From: Pseudomonas mandelii
Lineage (GTDB): Bacteria > Pseudomonadota > Gammaproteobacteria > Pseudomonadales > Pseudomonadaceae
Length of the DNA: 64,000 bases
Assembly (NCBI RefSeq): GCF_006438925.1
Contig: NZ_RCZA01000002.1
Span: 633,067-697,066 of the forward strand
Direction: 5' to 3'
Shown one piece after another: positions 8,423 through 18,525 of this stretch; position 1 is the first letter of the stretch, and every line of letters begins with the position of its first letter. Made by a program: the position numbers and the translations under genes. Below the pieces are notes generated by a model, which worked only from the letters and a program-made list of their open reading frames with translations, ran no database searches and was not told the origin of the DNA.

Positions 8423-9475
8423 ATGGAAAATAACCAGCCGATAATCATCAAGCGCGTCAAGCGCATCGCCGGTGGGCATCACGGGGGCGCCTGGAAAATC
8501 GCCTTCGCGGACTTCGCGACGGCGATGATGGCGTTCTTCCTGGTGCTGTGGCTGCTGTCCACCGCAACGCCTGAACAGAAGATCGCCATCGCCGGTTACT
8601 TCAAGGACCCGGTCGGCTTTTCCGAAAGCGGCACGCCGTACATCATCGACCTGGGCGGCACACCGACCCTGGCGCCGGAGAACACCCTCAACCCCGAGGT
8701 GAAATCCCAGCCGCAGCCAGACAAGGTGACCATCGACGCCGAGCAGGTTGAAGGCATGGCCGAGCAGGTCGAGAAGGAACGTCTCGAGCTGTTGCTGCAA
8801 GAATTGCAGAACAAGGTCGAAGAGAATCCGCAACTGAAGAAATTCAAAGACCAGATCCTGTTCGAAATCACGCCGGACGGTTTGCGCATCCAGATCGTGG
8901 ACGCCGAAAACCGGCCGATGTTCGACTCTGGCAGTGCACGTCTGAAGCCGTACTTCGAAGACATCCTGCTGGCCATGGCCGACACCATCAAAGCGGTGCC
9001 GAACAAGATCAGCATCAGCGGCCACACCGATGCCAAGCCGTATTCGGGCACGGGTGATTTCGGTAACTGGGAGCTCTCGGCCAACCGTGCCAACGCGGCA
9101 CGTCGTGCGCTGGTCGCGGGTAGTTATCCGGATACTCAGGTGGCGCGGGTCGTCGGTTATGCCTCGTCAGCACTGTTCGATCGCGAGAAACCGTTCAATC
9201 CGGTCAATCGCCGTATCGACATCGTGGTGCTGACCAAGAAAGCCCAGCGTGCCATCGAAGGTTCGCAAGGTGCGGAACCGGCTCCAGAACCAATGCCGAC
9301 GCAAGGGCAGGGCGGCCCGGGCGAAGTGCCCGCCACGCCAGCCGACCCGAACGCGTTGCCGGCAGATAAAGAGCCGTTGCCGGCACATGAGCTTCGCGAG
9401 CGGTTGAATCTGTTTGATAATCCGGCACCGAAACCGGGTGAGCCAGCCAGGCCGGCTGAATCACCCAAGCAGTGA
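8423..9475 (+). CDS. motB: flagellar motor protein MotB
   Basis: 350 residues. The single N-terminal membrane segment (about 26-46) contains Asp30 in KIAFADFATAMMAF, the conserved proton-carrying aspartate. A plug/linker region follows. An OmpA-like peptidoglycan-binding domain spans about 150-275, with SGHTDAKPYSG and NWELSANRANAARRAL. The last 75 residues are Pro/Ala/Glu-rich and probably disordered. It is cotranscribed with motA (3-nt gap) and ends at a strong terminator shared with the convergent rsgA. Confidence 0.95.
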   Translation: MENNQPIIIKRVKRIAGGHHGGAWKIAFADFATAMMAFFLVLWLLSTATPEQKIAIAGYFKDPVGFSESGTPYIIDLGGTPTLAPENTLNPEVKSQPQPDKVTIDAEQVEGMAEQVEKERLELLLQELQNKVEENPQLKKFKDQILFEITPDGLRIQIVDAENRPMFDSGSARLKPYFEDILLAMADTIKAVPNKISISGHTDAKPYSGTGDFGNWELSANRANAARRALVAGSYPDTQVARVVGYASSALFDREKPFNPVNRRIDIVVLTKKAQRAIEGSQGAEPAPEPMPTQGQGGPGEVPATPADPNALPADKEPLPAHELRERLNLFDNPAPKPGEPARPAESPKQ

Positions 9476-9480
9476 CCACA

Positions 9481-9511
9481 AAAAAGCCGCGAGATGATCG
9501 CGGCTTTTTTG
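9481..9511. terminator. bidirectional terminator between motB and rsgA
   Basis: GCCGCGA-5-TCGCGGC stem with an A run before it and a T run after it, so it can serve both convergent genes. Confidence 0.9.
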
Positions 9512-9528
9512 TCTCTGCGGGAGGCTAC

Positions 9529-10560
9529 TTAATAGCTGGTCTCCGGCAGGCTAGCGATGATCGAGCGATAGCTGTTCATCCGTTGCTGCTGCACGCGACC
9601 CTCTTCCAGGGCCTTGAGCAGGGCGCAACCCGGCTCGCGGTCGTGCTTGCAATCGCGGAAGCGGCAAGTGCCGATCAAGTCGTTGAACTCGATGAAACCG
9701 GCTTCGACGTCGGCACGGCTGACGTGGCCCAGGCCGAATTCGCGGATACCCGGGGAGTCGATCAACTCACCGCCACCGGGGAAGTGGAACAACCGCGCGG
9801 TAGTGGTGGTGTGAGTGCCCTGGCCGGACAGCTCGGACAGCGGGCCGACACGGGCTTCGACTTCAGGCAACAGGCTGTTGACCAACGAGGATTTGCCGAC
9901 GCCGGACTGGCCGACGAACACGCTGATGCGTCCGTCCAATTGTTTTTGAAGTTGCTCCATGCCGTTGCCGTGATGCGCCGACACTTCCAGCACCGGATAA
10001 CCCAGCGTGCGGTAAACCGCCAGCAAGGCATTCAACGCAGGGGCGTTTTGCTCGTCGATCAAGTCGAACTTGTTGAGCAGCAGCAGCGGCCGGATGCCGG
10101 CGTGCTCAGCAGCGACCAGATAACGGTCGATCAAGTTGGCATGGGGCTCGGGCAGCGGCGCGAAGACGATGACGATCATATCCACGTTGGCCGCTACAGG
10201 CTTGAGCTGACCACGGCTGTCCGGACGGCAGAGTTCGGTTTTACGCGGCAGTTGCGCCACGATCACACCGATGCCCTGGTTGCCGGCACGCCAGACCACC
10301 TGATCGCCGGTCACCAGCGCCGGCAGGTTGGCGCGCAAGTGACAGCGGAACACCTGGCCGGCCAAATCGCCATCGAGGGCTTCGACTTCGACCTGCACAC
10401 CGAAGTGCGCGATCACCAAGCCGGTCTGTTCCGGACCCAGGTCGCCACCCTCAAGTGCCTCGACAGCCGAGGACTCGCGTTTGGCGGCGCGGGCAGCGCG
10501 TTCGCCCTGAATCTTTTCGATGCGCCAGTTTTGACGACGATTGAGTTGGCGTTTGGCCAT
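9529..10560 (-). CDS. rsgA: small ribosomal subunit biogenesis GTPase RsgA
   Basis: 343 residues. It has an N-terminal OB fold (about 40-110). A circularly permuted GTPase core follows, with the motif order G4-G5-G1-G3: NKFDL near 163, [10 protein letters not shown] near 218, and [10 protein letters not shown] near 266. A C-terminal zinc module ([18 protein letters not shown]) ends the protein. RsgA checks the decoding centre during late 30S assembly. The basic N-terminal extension ([13 protein letters not shown]) is usual in gammaproteobacteria. It is divergent from orn across a 107-bp gap and convergent with motB. Confidence 0.96.
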   Translation of the reverse strand: MAKRQLNRRQNWRIEKIQGERAARAAKRESSAVEALEGGDLGPEQTGLVIAHFGVQVEVEALDGDLAGQVFRCHLRANLPALVTGDQVVWRAGNQGIGVIVAQLPRKTELCRPDSRGQLKPVAANVDMIVIVFAPLPEPHANLIDRYLVAAEHAGIRPLLLLNKFDLIDEQNAPALNALLAVYRTLGYPVLEVSAHHGNGMEQLQKQLDGRISVFVGQSGVGKSSLVNSLLPEVEARVGPLSELSGQGTHTTTTARLFHFPGGGELIDSPGIREFGLGHVSRADVEAGFIEFNDLIGTCRFRDCKHDREPGCALLKALEEGRVQQQRMNSYRSIIASLPETSY

Positions 10561-10667
10561 GGGTGTTCCGTATCAAGAATGCAGCGATTAGGTAAAACGG
10601 CCGCGAGTTTAGCACGCCCGGCCGCCGCCCTAGGCTAAACTGCGCAGCATTGCCTAGGAGCCGACAC

Positions 10668-11210
10668 ATGCAAAACCCGCAGAATCTGATCTGGATCGAC
10701 CTGGAAATGACCGGTCTGAACCCTGATACCGACGTCATCATCGAAATGGCCACCATCGTCACCGACAGTGACCTGAACACCTTGGCCGAAGGTCCGGTGA
10801 TCGCCATCCACCACAGCGACGAAATTCTCGCCGGCATGGACGAGTGGAATACCCGTCAACACGGCGGCTCCGGGCTGACCCAGCGCGTTCGCGACAGCCG
10901 CATCAGCATGGCCGAAGCCGAAGCCGAGACCATTGCCTTCCTGGAAAAATGGGTGCCAAAGGGCAAGTCACCGATCTGTGGCAACAGCATCTGCCAGGAC
11001 CGTCGCTTCCTTTATACCCACATGAAATCCCTGGAAAGCTTCTTCCACTACCGCAACCTCGACGTGTCGACCCTTAAAGAGTTGGCCGCACGCTGGGCGC
11101 CGGACGTGCGCGACAGCTTCAAAAAGGGCAGCACCCACCTGGCCCTGGACGACATTCGCGAATCGATCGCCGAGCTGCAGCATTACCGCAAGCATTTCAT
11201 CAAGTTCTGA
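10668..11210 (+). CDS. orn: oligoribonuclease
   Basis: 180-residue DEDDh 3'-5' exonuclease. [12 protein letters not shown] supplies the first acidic pair, and the remaining motif residues include [11 protein letters not shown] near the C-terminus. Orn degrades 2-5-nt RNAs to mononucleotides; in Pseudomonas it clears pGpG, the c-di-GMP breakdown product. An in-frame ATG at 10650 has no ribosome binding site. The ATG at 10668 follows TAGGAG and gives the family length. A family A REP doublet follows the stop codon. Confidence 0.97.
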   Translation: MQNPQNLIWIDLEMTGLNPDTDVIIEMATIVTDSDLNTLAEGPVIAIHHSDEILAGMDEWNTRQHGGSGLTQRVRDSRISMAEAEAETIAFLEKWVPKGKSPICGNSICQDRRFLYTHMKSLESFFHYRNLDVSTLKELAARWAPDVRDSFKKGSTHLALDDIRESIAELQHYRKHFIKF

Positions 11211-11230
11211 TTGCGGACTACGTCCCCTGT

Positions 11231-11308
11231 GTAGGAGCTGCCGAAGGCTGCGATCTTTTGACTTTGTTTTTTTAAGATCAAGAGATCGCAGCCTGCGGCA
11301 GCTCCTAC
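11231..11308. repeat. REP doublet, family A
   Basis: GTAGGAGCTGCCGAAGGCTG and its inverted copy (ending GGCAGCTCCTAC) flank a T/A-rich centre, giving a long hairpin downstream of orn. It may also serve as a transcription end. Confidence 0.9.
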
Positions 11309-11389
11309 AGGGGATTGCGCCGCACTTGCCCTCTTTTGGTGCTTCAGCGAAGTGAGTAGACTGCGCGCCTTCCTGCAAGGACCGCCACC

Positions 11390-12001
11390 ATGTTGCTGAT
11401 GCTTTACCTGATCGCCATTACCGCCGAAGCCATGACCGGTGCCCTGTCTGCCGGCCGTCGCGGAATGGACTGGTTTGGCGTGGTGCTGATTGCCTGCGTC
11501 ACGGCGTTGGGTGGGGGTTCGGTGCGTGACGTGCTGCTCGGGCACTACCCGCTGACGTGGGTCAAACACCCGGAATACCTGGTGCTGACCTCGGTGGCGG
11601 CGATGTTCACGGTTTTCGCTGCACGCTGGATGCGCCACCTGCGCTCGCTGTTTCTGGTGCTCGATGCCGTAGGTCTGGTGGCATTTACCCTGATCGGCTG
11701 CATGACCGCGCTGGAAATGGGCCACGGCATGCTGGTGGCTTCGGTCAGCGGCGTAATCACCGGGGTTTTCGGCGGCATCCTGCGCGACATCTTCTGCAAC
11801 GACATCCCGCTGATCTTCCGCCGCGAACTCTACGCCAGTGTCTCGTTCGCTGCGGCGTGGTGCTACATGCTCTGCATTTACCTGCAATTGCCGGGTGAAC
11901 AGGCGATTCTCATCACCTTGTTTGGCGGCTTCCTGCTGCGTTTGCTGGCAATCCGGTTTCATTGGGAAATGCCGAAGTTCGTCTACAACGACGAAGCCTG
12001 A
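11390..12001 (+). CDS. TRIC/YicG-family membrane protein (cation channel-like)
   Basis: 203 residues, mostly hydrophobic, with about six or seven membrane segments. It has two internally similar halves, each with a GxxRDxL-type turn: GGGSVRDVLLG near residue 44 and GGILRDIFCND near 127. This is the UPF0126 / 'glycine transporter' double domain, related structurally to trimeric intracellular cation (TRIC) channels. Substrate is unproven. AAGGA lies 9 nt before the ATG at 11390; a second ATG at 11399 is possible. It is monocistronic, flanked on both sides by family A REP doublets. Confidence 0.85.
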   Translation: MLLMLYLIAITAEAMTGALSAGRRGMDWFGVVLIACVTALGGGSVRDVLLGHYPLTWVKHPEYLVLTSVAAMFTVFAARWMRHLRSLFLVLDAVGLVAFTLIGCMTALEMGHGMLVASVSGVITGVFGGILRDIFCNDIPLIFRRELYASVSFAAAWCYMLCIYLQLPGEQAILITLFGGFLLRLLAIRFHWEMPKFVYNDEA

Positions 12002-12017
12002 GACGACACGGTCCCCC

Positions 12018-12108
12018 GTAGGAGCTGCCGAGTGAAACGAGGCTGCGATCTTTTGACTTTGTTTTTTAGAAGCAAGATCAAAAGATCGCAGCCTGCGGCA
12101 GCTCCTAC
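12018..12108. repeat. REP doublet, family A, overlapping the queG 3' end
   Basis: The left arm begins GTAGGAGCTGCCGAG and carries an insertion (TGAAACGAGG); the right arm ends GGCAGCTCCTAC at 12108. The right arm contains the CTA that is the reverse-strand TAG stop of queG. Confidence 0.9.
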
Positions 12109-13169
12109 AGGAGTCCGTGTTGTTTCAGAGCCCATTGCACGTGTTCGCGGACCAACTCCGAGGGGTAATCCCTGCGAGCCTTCAACGCTTCCAGCACCGG
12201 AATGCTCGATGGAGCGTTCCCCAGGCCAACCGCCAGGTTTCGCAGCCAGCGTTCGTAACCCGCCCGGCGTAACGGCGAACCTTCAGTACTGCTGAGAAAC
12301 TTCTCCTCATCCCACATGAACAGCTCTGCCAACTCCGCGTTGTCCAGATTGTGCCGTGGCTTGAAGTCGCTTTCGCCGGACGGACGGGCGAAGCGGTTCC
12401 ACGGGCAGACGATCTGGCAGTCATCACAGCCAAATACCCGATTGCCGATCAGTGGCCGCAAATCTTCCGGGATCGCGCTTTTCAGTTCGATGGTCAGGTA
12501 GGAAATACAGCGTCGGGCATCCAGTACGTACGGGCCGACGAAGGCGTTGGTCGGGCAGATGTCGAGGCACGCCGTGCAGCGGCCGCAATGTTCGGTAGCG
12601 TGAGGTGGGTCGACGGGCAGCGGCAGGTCGACGAACAGTTCGCTGAGAAAGAAGTAACTGCCCGCCTTGCGATTCAGGACCAGGGTGTTTTTGCCGATCC
12701 AGCCCAGCCCGGCCTTTTCAGCAATGGCCTTTTCCAGCACCGGCGCGCTGTCGACGAAGGCGCGGAAACCAAACGGGCCGATCTCGGCCTGAATTTTATC
12801 GGCCAGTTGTTGCACGCGTTTACGGATCAATTTGTGGTAATCGCGGCCCAAGGCATAACGCGAGACGTAGGCTTTTGCAGGTTGTGCCAAGCGTTTGGCC
12901 ATTTCGGTGTCGCCCGGCAGGTAGTCCATGCGTAGGGAAACGACCCGAAGTGTGCCGGGCACCAGCTCTTCCGGGTGTGAGCGTTTGCTGCCGTGGGCGC
13001 CCATGTAGTCCATTTCGCCGTGGTAGCCCGCCGCAAGCCAGCGCTCCAGGTGCTGCTCATGCTCGGCCAGGTCGAGGCCGCTGATGCCGACTTGCTGAAA
13101 GCCCAGCTCGCGGCCCCAGTCCTTGATGGATTGGGCGAGGGCGGGCAGGTCTGTGGTAATTGCGGGCAT
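12105..13169 (-). CDS. queG: epoxyqueuosine reductase
   Basis: 354-residue cobalamin-dependent iron-sulfur enzyme for the last step of queuosine synthesis in tRNA, oQ to Q. Two [4Fe-4S] ferredoxin-type clusters are visible: CGRCTACLDICPT near residue 187 and CDDCQIVCPWN near 237. The C-terminal HEAT-like repeat region follows. The longest frame starts at 13241, inside the divergent nnr gene. ATG 13169 (MPAITTDLPALAQ) leaves a 63-bp divergent spacer and matches the domain start, although its ribosome binding site is weak. The stop codon lies in a REP element, so the last residues may be recent. Confidence 0.93.
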   Translation of the reverse strand: MPAITTDLPALAQSIKDWGRELGFQQVGISGLDLAEHEQHLERWLAAGYHGEMDYMGAHGSKRSHPEELVPGTLRVVSLRMDYLPGDTEMAKRLAQPAKAYVSRYALGRDYHKLIRKRVQQLADKIQAEIGPFGFRAFVDSAPVLEKAIAEKAGLGWIGKNTLVLNRKAGSYFFLSELFVDLPLPVDPPHATEHCGRCTACLDICPTNAFVGPYVLDARRCISYLTIELKSAIPEDLRPLIGNRVFGCDDCQIVCPWNRFARPSGESDFKPRHNLDNAELAELFMWDEEKFLSSTEGSPLRRAGYERWLRNLAVGLGNAPSSIPVLEALKARRDYPSELVREHVQWALKQHGLL

Positions 13170-13232
13170 GAGGCGAGAGAAACCGGAGCTGAGGTGCGTA
13201 TAATTCTGCCAGACATCGGAGCCCGAAGACGC

Positions 13233-14732
13233 ATGCCGCACACTAAAGATGATTTACCCGACGCGCTGTATAGCGCCGCGCAAGTTCGAGCCCTTGATGC
13301 GAGCCTGATCGCGGGCGGCACACCGGGCTTCGAATTGATGCAGCGCGCGGCGCGGGCGACCTGGCGTGCGCTGGTCCGCCATTGGCCGTCGGCGAATGAA
13401 TTGAGTGTCGTGGCCGGTCATGGCAATAACGCCGGCGACGGTTATCTGGTGGCCGTGCTGGCCCGACGTGCCGGCTGGCATGTGCGGGTGTTGGCGGTCG
13501 GTGATCCCCAGCGTTTGCAGGGTGACGCGGCATTGGCCCATGCTGAGGCCGTGTCCGAAGGTGTCGCAATTCAAGCCTGGGGCGCACAGTCCGAGTTGCG
13601 CGGCGTCGTGCTGGATGCCTTGCTTGGCACTGGTTTGACGGGAGAGGTGCGAGCACCCTACGCGGGCGCCATCGCGGCGATCAACGGCAGCGGGCTGCCG
13701 GTTGCAGCGGTGGATATCCCTTCTGGGTTGTGCGCTGATACCGGCCGAATACTCGGCGCTGCGGTGCGGGCTGACCTGACGGTGACGTTCATCGGCCTGA
13801 AACTGGGTCTGTTCACCGGCGATGCTGCAGACGTGGTCGGTGAGTTGGTGTTCAACGATCTGCAGGCCTCCGCCGAGTCGTTTAACGGAGTCGCCATCAG
13901 TGCACGTCGCCTGACGGCCAGTTCCTTGCCGCGTCTGACGGGCCGGGCGCCAACCTCCCATAAAGGCAGATACGGCCACGTCCTGCTGATCGGCGGTGAT
14001 CGCGGCTTTGGCGGCGCCATCCTGCTGAGCGCGCAAAGTGCCCTGCGCAGCGGTGCGGGCATGGTGTCGGTGGCGACGCGCAGTGAACATGTTCCGGCCG
14101 CGCTGGCGAGAATTCCTGAAGCCATGGTGTTGGGCACTTCGTCGGCCAATCAGCTGATGGGACTGCTTCAAAAGGTTTCCGTGCTGGTTGTTGGCCCAGG
14201 CTTAGGTCAGGCTTCCTGGGGGCGCAGTCTTTTGTCGGCGGCTGCCAATGCGCCGCTGCCGCAAGTCTGGGACGCTGATGCATTGAATCTGCTGGCCACC
14301 GAGCACGTGAGTTTGCCCAAGGATTGTGTGATCACGCCGCATCCGGGCGAGGCGGCGCGCTTGTTGGGGATGAGCACCGCCGAAGTGCAGGCCGATCGTC
14401 CAGCGGCGGCTCACGCATTGAGCAAAAAATACACAGCTGTCGTGGTGCTGAAAGGCGTCGGCAGCCTGATTGCCAGCCCCGACGGACGCCTGGCGGTGTG
14501 TCATCAGGGACACCCGGCCATGGCCACCGCCGGTTTGGGTGATGTGCTGGCCGGTCTGGTCGGCGCGTTGCTGGCGCAAGGCATGGAGGCGTTCGACGCC
14601 GCCTGCCTGGCCGTCTGGCTGCACGCCAATGCTGGCGCGCAAGAAGGTAAATCGGGCCGTGGGCTGGCGGCCAGTGATCTGATTCCAGCCATTCGTCAGT
14701 TGTTGGAGGAGCAAGCACCGTGTCTGAAGTAA
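13233..14732 (+). CDS. nnr: bifunctional NAD(P)HX epimerase/dehydratase
   Basis: 499 residues that repair hydrated NADH/NADPH. The N-terminal epimerase (about 1-210) carries GHGNNAGDGYLVA. The C-terminal ADP/ATP-dependent dehydratase (about 225-490) carries TPHPGEAARLLG and TAGLGDVLAGLVGALL, as in the ribokinase-like NnrD fold. The longest in-frame ORF begins at 12993, but the first 80 residues are antisense to queG. ATG 13233 is in the intergenic region and gives the E. coli-like length. It starts the nnr-tsaE-amiB-mutL-miaA-hfq-hflX run and overlaps tsaE by 13 bases. Confidence 0.95.
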   Translation: MPHTKDDLPDALYSAAQVRALDASLIAGGTPGFELMQRAARATWRALVRHWPSANELSVVAGHGNNAGDGYLVAVLARRAGWHVRVLAVGDPQRLQGDAALAHAEAVSEGVAIQAWGAQSELRGVVLDALLGTGLTGEVRAPYAGAIAAINGSGLPVAAVDIPSGLCADTGRILGAAVRADLTVTFIGLKLGLFTGDAADVVGELVFNDLQASAESFNGVAISARRLTASSLPRLTGRAPTSHKGRYGHVLLIGGDRGFGGAILLSAQSALRSGAGMVSVATRSEHVPAALARIPEAMVLGTSSANQLMGLLQKVSVLVVGPGLGQASWGRSLLSAAANAPLPQVWDADALNLLATEHVSLPKDCVITPHPGEAARLLGMSTAEVQADRPAAAHALSKKYTAVVVLKGVGSLIASPDGRLAVCHQGHPAMATAGLGDVLAGLVGALLAQGMEAFDAACLAVWLHANAGAQEGKSGRGLAASDLIPAIRQLLEEQAPCLK

Positions 14733-15190
14733 CCCTGTACCTGGCTGATGAAGAGGCGATGACCGCATTTGGCGGGTGCATCGCAAAAACCACTCAAGGG
14801 CACGGTCTGATTTTTCTGGAAGGGGACCTGGGGGCGGGGAAAACCACGCTGTCTCGGGGCATCATCCGTGGCTTGGGGCATGTAGGCGCGGTAAAAAGTC
14901 CGACCTTCACTCTGGTCGAGCCCTACGAGATTGGCGAAATCCGGGCCTTCCATTTCGACCTCTATCGCCTGGTCGACCCTGAAGAGCTGGAGTACCTCGG
15001 TATCCGCGACTATTTCGACGACGATGCGTTGTGCCTGATCGAATGGCCCGAAAAGGGTGCAGGCTTTTTGCCAAAGCCCGACCTGACCATTACCATTAGC
15101 CCGCAAGACAGCGGGCGTTCGCTGAAAATTTTGCCCCAGGGCTCGCGTGGCGAGTTGTGGTGTGCCGCTTTGGCATTGGAAACCAATTAA
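14720..15190 (+). CDS. tsaE: tRNA t6A37 threonylcarbamoyladenosine ATPase TsaE
   Basis: 156 residues. Walker A is GDLGAGKTTLSRG near residue 35; SPTFTLVEPYE and FHFDLYRL are TsaE signatures. It acts with TsaB and TsaD to make t6A at position 37 of ANN-decoding tRNAs. The start is GTG 14720 after GGAGG in the 3' end of nnr, overlapping that gene by 13 bases, which suggests translational coupling. amiB starts directly after the stop codon. Confidence 0.95.
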   Translation: MSEVTLYLADEEAMTAFGGCIAKTTQGHGLIFLEGDLGAGKTTLSRGIIRGLGHVGAVKSPTFTLVEPYEIGEIRAFHFDLYRLVDPEELEYLGIRDYFDDDALCLIEWPEKGAGFLPKPDLTITISPQDSGRSLKILPQGSRGELWCAALALETN

Positions 15191-16618
15191 ATGATGGGGT
15201 TAGGTATGCGCTTTCGCGCGATGGTAGCTGCCGTAGGATTGTTGTTTTTGGCGGTGACCGTCGACGCTGTGGCCGAGACAAAGGTCAACAGCGTTCGCCT
15301 GTGGCGGGCTCCGGACAACACACGACTGGTGTTCGACCTGAGCGGTCCTGTCCAGCACAGTGTCTTTACCCTGACCGCCCCGGATCGGCTGGTCATCGAC
15401 ATCAATGGCGCGTCACTGGGGGCGCCGCTGAACGTCAACAGCTCGAACACTCCGATCACCGCCATGCGCTCGGCTCAACGTACGCCAACCGACCTGCGGG
15501 TTGTTATCGACCTGAAAAAAGCCGTGACGCCGAAAAGTTTTACCCTGGCGCCAAATGCCCAGTATGGCAATCGCCTGGTGGTCGACTTGTTCGATAACGC
15601 CGCCGACGCCGCGCCAATACCGACGCCGACCAATGTCGCGACGGTGGCGCCGGTACCGGTCACTCCAGTGGAACCCGCGGTGAAGCTGCCGCCAGCCCCG
15701 GCCGGCAAGCGCGACATTGTTGTGGTGATCGACGCTGGCCACGGCGGCGAAGACCCGGGCGCCTCCGGCTCTCGCGGTCAGCGCGAGAAAGACGTGGTGC
15801 TGGCCATCGCCCGCGAATTGCAGCGTCAGGTCAGCGGCATGAAAGGCTTCCGCGCCGAACTGACCCGCACCGGCGACTACTTCATCCCATTGCGTGGCCG
15901 TACCGAAATCGCCCGCAAGAAGGGCGCCGACCTGTTCGTCTCGATCCATGCCGACGCCGCGCCGTCTGCGGCAGCCTTCGGTGCGTCGGTGTTCGCTTTG
16001 TCCGATCGCGGCGCCACCTCGGAAACCGCCCGTTGGCTGGCCGACAGCGAAAACCGCTCCGACTTGATCGGTGGTGCTGGCAGCGTCAGCCTCGACGACA
16101 AGGACCGCATGCTGGCCGGTGTGCTGCTCGACCTGTCGATGACCGCTTCCCTGACTTCGAGCCTGGACGTTGGCCAAAAGGTCTTGAGCAACATCAGCCG
16201 GGTCACGCCGTTGCACAAACAACGGGTGGAGCAGGCCGGGTTCATGGTGCTGAAATCGCCGGACATTCCGTCGATCCTGGTGGAAACCGGCTTCATCTCC
16301 AACTCCAACGAAGCCTCGAAACTGTCGGCGGCGAGCCACCAGCAGGCGCTGGCACGCTCGATCAGCGCCGGTGTTCGCCAGTTCTTCCAGCAGAATCCGC
16401 CACCGGGCACCTACATCGCCTGGCTACGTGATTCCGGCAAAATCGCTCAAGGTCCACGTGACCATCGGGTGAGCCCGGGCGAGACGTTGGCGATGATCGC
16501 TGTGCGTTATCAGGTGTCTCCGGCCACCCTGCGCAGCGCCAACAACCTGCAGAGTGACGAGCTGAAAATCGGTCAGACCCTGACCATTCCCGGCACTGAA
16601 CTGGCGGCCAAAGAATGA
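15191..16618 (+). CDS. amiB: N-acetylmuramoyl-L-alanine amidase with AMIN and LysM domains
   Basis: 475-residue periplasmic cell-wall hydrolase for septal peptidoglycan splitting. It has a signal peptide (about 1-29), an AMIN targeting domain (about 32-135), a Pro/Val-rich linker, and an Amidase_3 catalytic domain (about 178-400). Zinc ligands appear in [21 protein letters not shown] and VSIHADA, and the catalytic glutamate in [11 protein letters not shown] LysM repeat ends the protein (about 430-472). Starts at 15191, 15194 and 15206 are all possible; the last ([10 protein letters not shown]) gives the cleanest signal peptide. The stop overlaps the mutL start (ATGA). Confidence 0.93.
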   Translation: MMGLGMRFRAMVAAVGLLFLAVTVDAVAETKVNSVRLWRAPDNTRLVFDLSGPVQHSVFTLTAPDRLVIDINGASLGAPLNVNSSNTPITAMRSAQRTPTDLRVVIDLKKAVTPKSFTLAPNAQYGNRLVVDLFDNAADAAPIPTPTNVATVAPVPVTPVEPAVKLPPAPAGKRDIVVVIDAGHGGEDPGASGSRGQREKDVVLAIARELQRQVSGMKGFRAELTRTGDYFIPLRGRTEIARKKGADLFVSIHADAAPSAAAFGASVFALSDRGATSETARWLADSENRSDLIGGAGSVSLDDKDRMLAGVLLDLSMTASLTSSLDVGQKVLSNISRVTPLHKQRVEQAGFMVLKSPDIPSILVETGFISNSNEASKLSAASHQQALARSISAGVRQFFQQNPPPGTYIAWLRDSGKIAQGPRDHRVSPGETLAMIAVRYQVSPATLRSANNLQSDELKIGQTLTIPGTELAAKE

Positions 16619-18525
16619 ACCAGGTGCTGACCAATACGGCTCGCATCGAGCTGCTCAGCCCGCGACTGGCGAACCAGATTGCCGCCGGCGAGGTGGTTGA
16701 GCGTCCGGCTTCGGTGATCAAGGAGTTGCTGGAAAACAGCCTCGACTCCGGCGCCAAGCGCATCGATGTCGATGTGGAGCAGGGCGGCGTCAAGCTGCTG
16801 CGGGTGCGCGACGATGGCAGCGGCATTTCTGCCGATGACCTGCCGCTGGCCCTGGCGCGACACGCCACCAGCAAAATCCGCAATCTGGAAGACCTCGAGC
16901 AGGTCATGAGCCTGGGCTTTCGCGGTGAAGCCCTCGCGTCGATCAGCTCCGTGGCACGCCTGACCCTGACGTCCCGCACCAAAGAGGCTGATCAGGCCTG
17001 GCAGGTCGAAACCGAAGGCCGAGACATGGCGCCTCGCGTGCAGCCGGCGGCCCATCCGGTGGGCACTTCGGTGGAAGTGCGTGACTTGTTTTTCAATACC
17101 CCGGCACGACGCAAGTTTCTCAAGACCGAAAAAACCGAATTCGATCACCTGCAAGAAGTGATCAAGCGTCTGGCCCTGGCGCGTTTTGACGTGGCGTTCC
17201 ATCTGCGCCACAACGGCAAGACCATCCTCAGCCTGCATGAAGCCCATGACGACGCGGCCCGTGCCCGGCGTGTGGCGGCGATTTGCGGTTCGGGTTTCCT
17301 CGAGCAGGCGCTGCCGATCGAGATCGAGCGCAATGGCCTGCATTTGTGGGGCTGGGTCGGCTTGCCGACGTTCAACCGCAGCCAGGCAGACTTGCAGTAT
17401 TTCTTTGTGAACGGCCGTGCCGTACGCGACAAACTGGTGGCCCACGCGGTGCGCCAGGCCTATCGCGACGTGCTGTTCAACGGTCGGCACCCGACGTTCG
17501 TGCTGTTTTTCGAAGTCGATCCGGCAGGCGTTGATGTCAACGTGCACCCGACCAAGCACGAAGTGCGCTTCCGTGACGGGCGCATGGTTCACGATTTCCT
17601 CTATGGCACCCTGCACCGCGCCTTGGGCGATGTGCGGCCGGAAGACCATCTGGCCGCGCCTGTCGCGACGGCCATCGTTCGACCCACTGGCATTGATGCT
17701 GGCGAGTTCGGTCCACAGGGCGAAATGCGTCTGGCGGCCAATGCCTTGCTGGAACAGCCTCAGGCCCAGCCGTCGCTCAATACGCCGGCAGGCTCGGGCG
17801 CTGGTGCCGGTTATCAATATCAGTACTCGCCGCGGCCTCAATCGGGTGTGCCTGTGGCTGAAGCTCAGGCCGCCTACCGTGAGTTTTTCGCGCCGTTACC
17901 AGAAGCGAACGCGGTCGCGCTGCCGGCCGGGCAGGATGATATTCCGCCGCTGGGTTATGCACTGGCGCAGCTCAAAGGCATCTATATTCTTTCGGAAAAC
18001 GCCCAGGGCCTGGTGCTGGTGGACATGCATGCCGCTCACGAGCGGATCATGTACGAACGCCTGAAAATCGCCATGGCCAGCGAAGGCCTGAGCGGTCAGC
18101 CGCTGCTGGTGCCGGAGTCCCTGGCGGTCAGTCAGCGTGAAGCCGATTGCGCCGAAGAACACGTCGCGTGGTTCCAGCGCCTGGGCTTTGAATTGCAGCG
18201 TCTGGGCCCGGAATCCCTGGCCATCCGGCAGATCCCGGCACTGCTCAAGCAGGCAGAAGCCAATCGATTGGTCAGTGACGTCCTCGCGGACCTGATGGAA
18301 TACGGCACCAGCGACCGGATTCAGGCGCACCTGAACGAGCTGCTCGGGACCATGGCCTGCCATGGCGCGATTCGGGCGAATCGACGCCTGGCCCTGCCGG
18401 AAATGAACGGTCTGCTGCGCGACATGGAAAACACCGAGCGCAGCGGTCAATGCAACCATGGCCGACCGACCTGGACCCAGCTGGGCCTGGACGATCTGGA
18501 CAAACTGTTCTTGCGCGGTCGTTGA
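16615..18525 (+). CDS. mutL: DNA mismatch repair protein MutL
   Basis: 636 residues. The N-terminal GHKL ATPase has [23 protein letters not shown] and [14 protein letters not shown] transducer domain runs to about residue 330, a variable Pro/Ala/Gln-rich linker spans about 345-425, and the C-terminal dimerisation domain follows. The C-terminal domain carries [20 protein letters not shown], close to the zinc-endonuclease region of non-MutH organisms, which suits Pseudomonas (no MutH). It overlaps amiB by 4 bases and miaA by 1 base, so the genes are probably translationally coupled. Confidence 0.97.
   Translation: MNQVLTNTARIELLSPRLANQIAAGEVVERPASVIKELLENSLDSGAKRIDVDVEQGGVKLLRVRDDGSGISADDLPLALARHATSKIRNLEDLEQVMSLGFRGEALASISSVARLTLTSRTKEADQAWQVETEGRDMAPRVQPAAHPVGTSVEVRDLFFNTPARRKFLKTEKTEFDHLQEVIKRLALARFDVAFHLRHNGKTILSLHEAHDDAARARRVAAICGSGFLEQALPIEIERNGLHLWGWVGLPTFNRSQADLQYFFVNGRAVRDKLVAHAVRQAYRDVLFNGRHPTFVLFFEVDPAGVDVNVHPTKHEVRFRDGRMVHDFLYGTLHRALGDVRPEDHLAAPVATAIVRPTGIDAGEFGPQGEMRLAANALLEQPQAQPSLNTPAGSGAGAGYQYQYSPRPQSGVPVAEAQAAYREFFAPLPEANAVALPAGQDDIPPLGYALAQLKGIYILSENAQGLVLVDMHAAHERIMYERLKIAMASEGLSGQPLLVPESLAVSQREADCAEEHVAWFQRLGFELQRLGPESLAIRQIPALLKQAEANRLVSDVLADLMEYGTSDRIQAHLNELLGTMACHGAIRANRRLALPEMNGLLRDMENTERSGQCNHGRPTWTQLGLDDLDKLFLRGR

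Noticed and set aside
12993..13232. N-terminal extension of nnr
   Set aside because: These codons are antisense to queG; ATG 13233 gives the family length.
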